Shown here: piece by piece, positions 53,509-60,747 of the stretch
Position numbering within the stretch: position 1 is the first letter of the stretch
How the letters are laid out: every line of letters starts with the position of its first letter
Assembly: GCA_003217735.2 (NCBI GenBank)
Contig: CP031587.1
Span: 1 to 64,000, forward strand
DNA: 64,000 nt
Source: Marinibacterium anthonyi
Lineage (GTDB): Bacteria; Pseudomonadota; Alphaproteobacteria; Rhodobacterales; Rhodobacteraceae
Direction: 5' to 3'
The notes under the pieces: generated by a model
What the model was told of the DNA's origin: nothing
Databases searched by the model: none
What the model saw: only the letters and a program-made list of their open reading frames with translations
Made by a program: the position numbers and the translations under genes

Positions 53509-54371
53509 GGGGCGCAGGCCGGCTCGGCCAGGGGTGCGCCCAGAACGCGCAGATCCTCGACGCCCAGCTGGCCCGCGAACCACGCGGCCAGATCCCGCCC
53601 GCGCAGGTCGTCCCGCACCCGCCGGTCCTGGGCGCGGCGCACGATGCGCCCCGGTGCCCAGACCGCCAGGAACGCCTGGTCGATGGCGTAATTCAGCTCG
53701 GTCCGGCTTTCGACGACGCAGATCCGCGCGTCGCGCCCGGCAATCGCCCAGGCCGCCTGTTCCATCGCCAGCAGGTCCACCTGGCGCTGCGCGTCGCCGG
53801 TTCCCGCGCGCACGGGCGACGGTGCCGGGTCCACCGTCAGAACCACGGGCCGCCCCGTCGCCGCCAGCGCATCCAGCCAGTCGGGCAGGCGCGCGTCCCC
53901 GACCGCGGCCCAGGGCACCAGCATCACCAGCGGCTGCGCCGCGTGGGCGAATCGCTCGGGCAGGGGGCCGGCGCCGCCGGGCCTAGCCCGCTCGATCTCG
54001 ACTCCCAACTGGAACGGCCCCCGGTCCATCTTTTCCACGCGCAGGGTCACATGGGTGACCAGCGGCAGGGCCAGCAGCCGGTCGGCGATGCGTTCGGCCA
54101 GCGTTTCCAGCAGGTCCAGCCGTTCCGCGTCCAGCACCTTGTCGATGGACTGCACCAGCATGTCGTAGCTGAGGATCCCGTCCACGTCGTCGCCGCCGGT
54201 TTCGGTCACCAGCGTTTCGGCCACGACGTTGAACCGCAGCCCCTGTTCGATCCCGCGTTCCTCGCCGAAGGCGCCGATTTCGGCCTGGCGGACGTAATTG
54301 CCCAGAAGCAGCCGGTTCACCGGCTCGCGGCCGCGCCCGATCTCGCGGCGAAAGGTGGTCTGGGTGTTCAT
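53505..54371 (-). CDS. Dihydroneopterin aldolase-like protein with extra C-terminal domain
   Basis: 288 residues. Residues about 20-125 match FolB/dihydroneopterin aldolase (VETLVTETGGDDVDGILSYDMLVQSIDKVL, LDLLETLAERIADRLLALPLVTHVTLRVEKMDRGP). The remaining 160 residues (PLVMLVPWAAVGDARLPDWLDALAATGRPVVLTVDP... to the end) are not part of FolB and I do not recognise them. It is coupled to DHFR by overlap. The pair probably acts on pterins or folates outside the normal pathway. Confidence 0.75.
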   Translation of the reverse strand: MNTQTTFRREIGRGREPVNRLLLGNYVRQAEIGAFGEERGIEQGLRFNVVAETLVTETGGDDVDGILSYDMLVQSIDKVLDAERLDLLETLAERIADRLLALPLVTHVTLRVEKMDRGPFQLGVEIERARPGGAGPLPERFAHAAQPLVMLVPWAAVGDARLPDWLDALAATGRPVVLTVDPAPSPVRAGTGDAQRQVDLLAMEQAAWAIAGRDARICVVESRTELNYAIDQAFLAVWAPGRIVRRAQDRRVRDDLRGRDLAAWFAGQLGVEDLRVLGAPLAEPACAP

Positions 54372-54426
54372 GCGCGGCCTCCCGGAAAGCGTGTGCAGGT
54401 CTTGAAGCAGGGATATGTCATGGCTG

Positions 54427-55710
54427 TCACTCGGCTGCGGTGGGGCTGGGGTCGGGGGCCGCCGTCCCCCTGGCGTTCAGCACGCGCCCCACGACAAGGG
54501 ATATGGCGGCGGCGCCAAAGGACAGCAGCGCGCCCATCTTGGCGGCGTCCTGCACGGCTCCCGGCGCAAAGGCGACAGAGGCGACGAACAGCGAAACCGT
54601 AAAGCCGATGGCGGCCACGCACCCCACGACGAACAAGTCGCTCTGCTTCATCCCTTCCGGCAGGCCCAGCTTCAGCGTCTTCGACGCGAAGCTGCCGAAC
54701 AGCAGGATTCCCAGGGGTTTGCCGATGATCAGCCCGGCCAGCACCAGCACCGTCGCGGCGCCCACGGCGGAAAATTCCACGCCCGCGTTCATCAGCCCGA
54801 ACAGGAACAGGATCGCCTCGACCGGGATCTTCAGCTTGTGTTCGGCTTCGTTCAGCAGGTCGTGCTGGTGAACCTCTTCCTCGGCAAAGATGCCGTAGTC
54901 GATCTCGGCATGGGGAATCGCCGGGATGATCGGCAAAAGCCCCAACGCCGGATGGATGCCGGCCTTGTGAAAGGCGAACCAGCTGACGATCCCGGCCACC
55001 AGGTAGGGCCACCAGGACAATTTCGTCCGCACCCAGGTGGAATTCGGCCGGTCCTGCTTGCCCCGGTCCAGCCAGCGCGGCAACCGGTTGAACAGCCCAT
55101 AGGCCGCGACGGCGGCCAGGACCGACAGCAGCAGCCAGACCGGCGCGATATCGCCCTGCGGATAGAACACCGCCAGGATCACCAGCCCCGCCGCATCGTC
55201 GGCGATTGCCACCAGCAACAGGAACCCGATCGCCGGGTGGCCGGGGCCAAAGACCAGCCGTCCGATAAGGTAGGAAAACGCGATATCCGTGGCCGTCGGG
55301 ATCGCCCAGCCATTGCCCAGCAGCGCCAGCTTGCCCAGGATCGCCGCGCCCACCAGGTAGACCGTGACGGGCCCGATCATGCCGCCGGCCGTGGCGATCA
55401 GCGGCGTAAAGGCGCATTTGCCGCGCAGCGACCCGTTCTTCAGCGCGATCGCTTCCCAGACCTCCTTGCCCGCGACGGCGAAGAAGAAGGCCATCAGCAC
55501 GTCGTTGACCAGGAAATGCAGGGTGAAGGACCGGGTCACATGGCCGGCGCCGTCATCGTGCACGTGGCCGATGGGCCCGCCGTGGAACAGTTCGAAATCG
55601 ACGAAGTGGTGATAGGCCTCGGGCGCCAGGTTGGCCCAGATCAGCGCCAGCGCGGCGCCAGAGATCAGCAGCAGCGAATACTCCGCCACGAAGTTCCAGA
55701 TACGGTTCAT
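54427..55710 (-). CDS. nhaA: Na+/H+ antiporter NhaA
   Basis: 427-residue antiporter with about 12 helices. The double-Asp ion site is IADDAAGLVILAVFY, and TATDIAFSYLIGRLVFG is the conserved helix IV. VAGKEVWEAIALKNGSLRGKCAF is typical. It exports sodium in exchange for protons; TRAP uptake in this replicon also depends on sodium. It lies 55 bases upstream of the FolB-like gene in the same direction and 51 bases downstream of the quinone oxidoreductase. Confidence 0.94.
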   Translation of the reverse strand: MNRIWNFVAEYSLLLISGAALALIWANLAPEAYHHFVDFELFHGGPIGHVHDDGAGHVTRSFTLHFLVNDVLMAFFFAVAGKEVWEAIALKNGSLRGKCAFTPLIATAGGMIGPVTVYLVGAAILGKLALLGNGWAIPTATDIAFSYLIGRLVFGPGHPAIGFLLLVAIADDAAGLVILAVFYPQGDIAPVWLLLSVLAAVAAYGLFNRLPRWLDRGKQDRPNSTWVRTKLSWWPYLVAGIVSWFAFHKAGIHPALGLLPIIPAIPHAEIDYGIFAEEEVHQHDLLNEAEHKLKIPVEAILFLFGLMNAGVEFSAVGAATVLVLAGLIIGKPLGILLFGSFASKTLKLGLPEGMKQSDLFVVGCVAAIGFTVSLFVASVAFAPGAVQDAAKMGALLSFGAAAISLVVGRVLNARGTAAPDPSPTAAE

Positions 55711-55761
55711 CTTCCCCCCTTGGCCCGGGTTTCTTTGACCCCGTGGCCGTTTGCGATGGCG

Positions 55762-56757
55762 TTAAGGTGTCAAAAGGATCTTCCCGTGATGCTTGGCGCT
55801 TTCCATCATCCGGTGCGCCGCCTCGGCCTCGGCCAGGGGCAGGACCGCATGGGTCACCGGGCGCAACGCGCCGCTGGCGAACAGCGGCCAGACCGTTTCG
55901 CGCAAGGCGGTGGCGACGCGCGCCTTGAAGGCGTCGGATCGCGACCTGAGCGTCGACCCGGTGTAGCTGATCCGCTTCAGCATGATCGGCATCAGGTCGA
56001 TCTCGACCTTGGATCCGGCGTTGAAGGCCAGCTGGATGATGCGCGCATCATGGCGCGCGGCCTTGATGTTGCGGGCAACGTAATCGCCCCCGATGATATC
56101 CAGGATGATGTCCATGCCCCCCGCCTCGCGGCAGATCGGCACGAAATCCTCGGATCCGTAATTGATCGTCCGCGCCGCCCCCAGCGAGGTCGCAAAGCGC
56201 GCCGCCTCGTCCGATTCGATGGTGGTCAGCACATTCAGCCCCATGGCCGCGCCCAGTTGCACGGCGGTCGATCCGATCCCGCCGGACCCGCCATGCACCA
56301 GGAAATTGCCCTGCTCGGGCAGGACATGGTCCAGGAACACGTTGCTCCACACGGTAAAGAAGGTTTCGGGCAGGCCGGCGGCGTCGATCACGCTGACGCC
56401 GTCGGGAATGGGCAGGCAATGGTCGGCGCGCACGGCGACATATTCGGCGTAGCCGCCCCCGTTGGTCAGCGCGCAGACCATGTCACCGGGTTTGAACGGC
56501 GCCGGGCCGGCGCCGGTCGCCACCACCTGGCCCGACACTTCCAGCCCCAACAGGTCCGACGCGCCCTTTGGCGGGGGGTAATGCCCCCGCCGCTGGACCA
56601 GGTCGGGGCCGTTCACGCCGGCGGCGACCACGCGGATCAGCACTTCGCCCTCCTGTGGCGCGACCTGTGGCCGGGTCCTGGGCGTCAGCACCTCGGGGCC
56701 GCCGAACCCGTTCAGGTCGACGACCCGCATCTTGGCGGGAATATCGGCTATGTTCAT
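55762..56757 (-). CDS. Quinone oxidoreductase-type zinc-independent MDR protein
   Basis: 331-residue medium-chain dehydrogenase/reductase. The PIG3/QOR-type pattern is EVLIRVVAAGVNGPDLVQRRGHYPPPKGASDLLGLEVSGQV, with NADPH fold FLVHGGSGGIGSTAVQLGAAMG and C-terminal HGKILLTP. Start at ATG 56757; the frame extends to 57261 through the neighbouring gene without support. Its substrate cannot be told. It is 20 bases after the acyl-CoA ligase alpha gene. Confidence 0.88.
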   Translation of the reverse strand: MNIADIPAKMRVVDLNGFGGPEVLTPRTRPQVAPQEGEVLIRVVAAGVNGPDLVQRRGHYPPPKGASDLLGLEVSGQVVATGAGPAPFKPGDMVCALTNGGGYAEYVAVRADHCLPIPDGVSVIDAAGLPETFFTVWSNVFLDHVLPEQGNFLVHGGSGGIGSTAVQLGAAMGLNVLTTIESDEAARFATSLGAARTINYGSEDFVPICREAGGMDIILDIIGGDYVARNIKAARHDARIIQLAFNAGSKVEIDLMPIMLKRISYTGSTLRSRSDAFKARVATALRETVWPLFASGALRPVTHAVLPLAEAEAAHRMMESAKHHGKILLTP

Positions 56758-56777
56758 CGCCTTGCCCTCACGCCGCC

Positions 56778-57656
56778 TCACGCCGCCTTGCGCTGACCGA
56801 CCAGCGCGGCGACGACCTCGTCGGCATTGCCGGCGATCAGCGCGCCGGCCCGGCGCAACCGGTCCGCCTTTTCCGCGGCCGATCCCAGGCCAAAGGCCGA
56901 CACGGTGCCCGCATGGCCCATCCGCCGCCCCTGCGGGGCATGGCGTCCGACGATCAGCGACACCACCGGCTTGCCGAAATCGACCGAGGCCAGGTAATCC
57001 GCCGCATCTTCCTCGGCGCTGCCGCCAATCTCGCCGATCAGCACCACGGCGCGCGTGTCGGGATCGTCCTTGAACCGCATCAGGCAGTCGACGAAATCCA
57101 CCCCGTGCAGGGTGTCGCCGCCGATTCCCACGGTGGTCGACGTCCCCAGCCCGGCCTGTCCGCATTGCGCCAGGATCTCGGACGTCAGCGACGCCGAACG
57201 GGACGCGATTCCGATCCCGCCGGGCCGTGCATCGACCGTGGGCATCACCCCGATCTTGCATTGTCCGGGCGTCAGGATGCCTTGGGAATTCGGCCCGATC
57301 AGCAGCGATTTCGACTCCCGCAGCGCCGCCTTCACGCGGCTCATGTCATGCTGGGGCACCCGTTCTGTCACGCAGACGACCAGTTCCACCTCGGCCTCGA
57401 TCGCCTCGATCATCGCCTTGGCGGCGAAGGGGGCGGGGACGATCACCAGGCTGGCATTGGCCTGCGTTTCGGCCACGGCATCCTTGACCGTATCGAACAT
57501 CGGCAGGTCCAGGTGCTTGCGCCCGCCCTTGCCGGGGCGCACGCCGCCGACGTAGTTGGACCCATAGCGCACAGCCTGATCCGTATAGAAAGTCCCGGCG
57601 CGCCCGGTCATGCCCTGGACGATCACGCGGGTATCGGAATTGACGAAAATCGACAT
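56778..57656 (-). CDS. Succinyl-CoA synthetase alpha-like acyl-CoA ligase subunit
   Basis: 292 residues. The CoA-binding Rossmann domain ([35 protein letters not shown]) and ligase domain with the phosphorylated His ([17 protein letters not shown]) match SucD. The loop [20 protein letters not shown] differs from SucD IGPNCPG. It pairs with the beta-like gene just upstream. Candidates are malate-CoA ligase (MtkB), sulfoacetate-CoA ligase or another dicarboxylate ligase; housekeeping SCS is unlikely on position and sequence. Confidence 0.8.
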   Translation of the reverse strand: MSIFVNSDTRVIVQGMTGRAGTFYTDQAVRYGSNYVGGVRPGKGGRKHLDLPMFDTVKDAVAETQANASLVIVPAPFAAKAMIEAIEAEVELVVCVTERVPQHDMSRVKAALRESKSLLIGPNSQGILTPGQCKIGVMPTVDARPGGIGIASRSASLTSEILAQCGQAGLGTSTTVGIGGDTLHGVDFVDCLMRFKDDPDTRAVVLIGEIGGSAEEDAADYLASVDFGKPVVSLIVGRHAPQGRRMGHAGTVSAFGLGSAAEKADRLRRAGALIAGNADEVVAALVGQRKAA

Positions 57657-57667
57657 CTGAGCCTCCC

Positions 57668-58822
57668 TCAGCGCGCCAGCTCGACGGCGCGGGAAACCGC
57701 GCCCGACATGCTGTCAAAGACCTCGACCGGGATCTTCCGGTCCTTCAGGATGCGGATGCCCCATTCGGCATTCTGCCCCGCCAGGCGGGCCACCACCGGC
57801 AGCTTCCGGTCCGACCGCGAATAGGCGAACGATATCCCCTCGGCCACGGTATCGCAGGCGGTCATGCCGCCGCCGTGCACGTTCAGCAGGATCACCCGCG
57901 CGCGCGGTTCGTCCAGCAACAGCGACACGCCCTTGGCGATGTCGAAACTGGTCGCGGTGGTGCGGATGTCCATGAAGTTCGCGGGCCGGCCGCCGCCGTC
58001 GATCACCATGTCGTTGGTCGCCAGGCCCAGCCCCGCGCCGTTCACCACGACGCCGATATTGCCGTCCATGCGCACCAGGTTGATGTCGTTCTTCTGGGCT
58101 TCCATCTCGGTCGCCGAAAGCCCCTGCTTGCCGGCCAGCGATTCGAATTCCGGATGGCGGAACAGCGCGCTGCCATCCAGCGTCACCTTCGCGTCGATCG
58201 CCACCCACTTGCCGGCGGACGTGCGCGCGAACGGGTTGATTTCCAGCAGGGTCATGTCGGTTTCGATGAACGCCTGCCGCGCGGCGAACAGGATGTCGAT
58301 CGGCGGGTTCTCGGTGATCCCGATCCCGGCAAGAAACCCGGTCAGCGCGTCGCGCGCATCGCCTGTATCCTCTGGCAGCAACAGGGTTTTCACGGTCGAC
58401 GGATCCATCTGCGACCGCTGCTCGAACTCCACCCCGCCTTCGGACGAGGCCAGCAGCATCGGCGCGCCGGTCCGCGCGTCCAGCACGAAGGCCACGAAAT
58501 AGCTTTCGGCCAGATCCAGCGCCTCTTCGACCGACACGGCACTTACCAGTTCGCCTTGCGATCCGGTCTGCGCCGTGACCAGCGTCGATCCCAGCATGCG
58601 ACGCGCCTCGTCGGCCACGGCCGACGGCGTCGCCGCGAACTTCACGCCACCGGCCAACCCGCGCCCCCCGGCCATGATCTGCGCCTTCACCACGTATTTG
58701 CGCGCGGAAATCTCGGCACAGCGCTGTTCCGCCTCTTGCGCCGTGCGCGCCAGGCGTCCCGCCGGAACGGGCATGTCGTATTGCGCCAGCAGCTCCTTGG
58801 ACTGATGTTCGGATAAAAACAT
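57668..58822 (-). CDS. Succinyl-CoA synthetase beta-like acyl-CoA ligase subunit
   Basis: 384 residues with an ATP-grasp domain (YVVKAQIMAGGRGLAGGVKFA, MTLLEINPFARTSAGKWVAIDAKVTLDG) and a ligase domain (IGVVVNGAGLGLATNDMVIDGGGRPANFMDI). Where SucC has NFLDVGGGA, this protein reads NFMDIRTTA, and the substrate loop VNIFGGI-xRCD is LNVHGGGMTACD. These changes argue for a different acid. Start at ATG 58822 with GGGGAGGAG; the frame extends to 59260 as a shadow. First gene of the leftward group, divergent from fdh1B. Confidence 0.8.
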   Translation of the reverse strand: MFLSEHQSKELLAQYDMPVPAGRLARTAQEAEQRCAEISARKYVVKAQIMAGGRGLAGGVKFAATPSAVADEARRMLGSTLVTAQTGSQGELVSAVSVEEALDLAESYFVAFVLDARTGAPMLLASSEGGVEFEQRSQMDPSTVKTLLLPEDTGDARDALTGFLAGIGITENPPIDILFAARQAFIETDMTLLEINPFARTSAGKWVAIDAKVTLDGSALFRHPEFESLAGKQGLSATEMEAQKNDINLVRMDGNIGVVVNGAGLGLATNDMVIDGGGRPANFMDIRTTATSFDIAKGVSLLLDEPRARVILLNVHGGGMTACDTVAEGISFAYSRSDRKLPVVARLAGQNAEWGIRILKDRKIPVEVFDSMSGAVSRAVELAR

Positions 58823-58852
58823 TTCAGCACTCCTCCCCGAATGCTTGCTATG

Positions 58853-58870
58853 TGGTACTTGGTATGCCAC
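58853..58870. promoter_or_regulatory. GntR-type operator, copy 2
   Basis: TGGTACTTGGTATGCCAC in the 232-bp divergent region between the acyl-CoA ligase beta gene (31 bases away) and fdh1B. Nearly the same sequence occurs at 52946-52963. It could control both directions. Confidence 0.65.
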
Positions 58871-59054
58871 AAATCCCTTGATGTCAACGCGACCGGCTGG
58901 GACCATACTGCGACCAAAGCGCCGCAAAGGCCGGGTCGGGCCACCAGTCGCGACCGACAAGGGAGGAGCGGCCGGCCCCATGGGGCAGGGCCGGAAACAA
59001 GGGGTGCGGGGGGTCGTCGTTCGGCCCGACCCGCACAGACCGAGGGAGGACAAC

Positions 59055-60746
59055 ATGGCACCTTTGGACGACCAGAAAGGCATCTGGAAACGGAAAGGCA
59101 CCGGGAAAAGCCGCAAGACCCCAAAGGGTCGCCAGGTCGATGACCTGGCTCTGGACCAGGTCCAGGCGCTGCTTTCCGACCGGCCCCGCCGCCGCGATCT
59201 GCTGATCGAATTCCTGCACCTGATCCAGGACGCATACGGCCACCTGTCGGCCGACCACATCGCCGCCCTGGCCCACGAAATGCGCCTGTCCCAAGCCGAG
59301 GTCTACGAGGTCGCGACCTTCTACGCCCATTTCGACGTGGTCCGCGACGGAGAAACCCCGCCGCCCGCCCTGACCATCCGCGTCTGCGATTCCCTTTCGT
59401 GCGAGATGGCCGGCGCCCAAGCGTTGCAGGCCGCGCTGCAAGACGGCGTCGACCCCGCCCGGGTCCGCATCCTGCGCGCCCCCTGCATGGGCCGCTGCGA
59501 CACCGCGCCGGTGGTCGAACTGGGCCACAACCACATCGACAACGCCACGCCCGAAAAGGTCATCGCCGCCGTCCACGCCGGCGACACGCACCCGCATCTG
59601 CCCGACTACCAGCGCCTGGCCGAATACCGCGCCGACGGCGGCTATCGCCAGCTGGCAGACCTGCGCAAGGGCGGCGACCCCGAAGCGGTGCAATCCACCC
59701 TGCTGGACGCGGGCCTGCGCGGCCTGGGCGGCGCGGGCTTCCCGTCGGGGCGCAAATGGTCCTTCGTGCGCGCCAATCCCGGCCCCCGCTACCTGGCGGT
59801 GAACGGCGACGAAGGCGAACCCGGCACCTTCAAGGACCGCCACCATTTGGAACGCGATCCGCACATGTTCCTCGAAGGCATGCTGATCGCCGCCTGGGCG
59901 GTCGAGGCGGAGACGTGCTTCATCTACATGCGCGACGAATACCCGGCCGTGCTTGAGATCCTGCGCCACGAGATCGGCGAACTGGAAAAGGCCGGCATCG
60001 TCGCCAAGGGCTATATCGACCTGCGCCGCGGGGCGGGGGCCTATATCTGCGGCGAAGAAAGCGCGATGATCGAATCGATCGAGGGCAAGCGCGGATTGCC
60101 GCGCCATCGCCCGCCCTTTGTCGCCCAGGTCGGCATCTTCGACCGCCCGACCTTGGTGCACAACGTCGAAACGCTGTATTGGGTCGCCCGCATCGCGCGG
60201 TTCGGACCCGACGTTCTGAACGCGACCGAAAAGAACGGTCGCAAGGGCCTGCGCAATTACTCGGTCTCGGGTCGGGTGAAGAACCCGGGGGTGCACATGC
60301 TGCCCGCCGGGTCGACCATCCTCGACGTGATCGAGGCGGCAGGCGGAATGCTGGACGGCCATCTGTTCAAGGCCTACCAGCCGGGCGGCCCGTCATCCGG
60401 GCTCCTTCCCGCATCTCTGGATGACGTGCCGCTCGATTTTGACACGCTGCAGCCCCACGGCACCTTCATCGGGTCCGCCGCCGTGGTCGTGCTGTCGGAT
60501 CAGGACAGCGCCCGCGACGCCGCGCTGAACATGCTGCGGTTCTTCGAAGACGAAAGCTGTGGCCAGTGCACGCCCTGCCGGGTGGGCTGTGAAAAGGCCG
60601 TGAAGCTGATGCAGGCCGACCACTGGGACAAGTACCTGCTCGAAGATCTGTGCACCACCATGGTCGATGCCTCGATCTGCGGGCTCGGCCAGGCGGCGCC
60701 GAATGCGATCCGCCTGACAATGAAACACTTCAGCGACGAGGTCTGA
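59055..60746 (+). CDS. fdh1B: Formate dehydrogenase FDH1 beta subunit (NuoE-NuoF fusion)
   Basis: 563 residues. The N-terminal NuoE-like part (to about residue 160) has EVYEVATFYAHFDVV and [2Fe-2S] Cys in RVCDSLSCEMAG and APCMGRCDTAP. The NuoF-like part holds GLRGLGGAGFPSGRKW, GDEGEPGTFKDRHHLERDP, GAGAYICGEESAMIESIEGKRG and the [4Fe-4S] site ESCGQCTPCRVGCEKAV. This fused form is that of the Methylobacterium FDH1 beta subunit. ATG at 59055 with GGGAGGA upstream. Confidence 0.92.
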   Translation: MAPLDDQKGIWKRKGTGKSRKTPKGRQVDDLALDQVQALLSDRPRRRDLLIEFLHLIQDAYGHLSADHIAALAHEMRLSQAEVYEVATFYAHFDVVRDGETPPPALTIRVCDSLSCEMAGAQALQAALQDGVDPARVRILRAPCMGRCDTAPVVELGHNHIDNATPEKVIAAVHAGDTHPHLPDYQRLAEYRADGGYRQLADLRKGGDPEAVQSTLLDAGLRGLGGAGFPSGRKWSFVRANPGPRYLAVNGDEGEPGTFKDRHHLERDPHMFLEGMLIAAWAVEAETCFIYMRDEYPAVLEILRHEIGELEKAGIVAKGYIDLRRGAGAYICGEESAMIESIEGKRGLPRHRPPFVAQVGIFDRPTLVHNVETLYWVARIARFGPDVLNATEKNGRKGLRNYSVSGRVKNPGVHMLPAGSTILDVIEAAGGMLDGHLFKAYQPGGPSSGLLPASLDDVPLDFDTLQPHGTFIGSAAVVVLSDQDSARDAALNMLRFFEDESCGQCTPCRVGCEKAVKLMQADHWDKYLLEDLCTTMVDASICGLGQAAPNAIRLTMKHFSDEV

Positions 60747-60747
60747 C

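Noticed and set aside
56778-58822. Naming the ligase pair mtkAB and proposing a complete serine cycle
   Set aside because: No malyl-CoA lyase, serine-glyoxylate aminotransferase or hydroxypyruvate reductase is present, and key loops differ from MtkA and MtkB as I know them.
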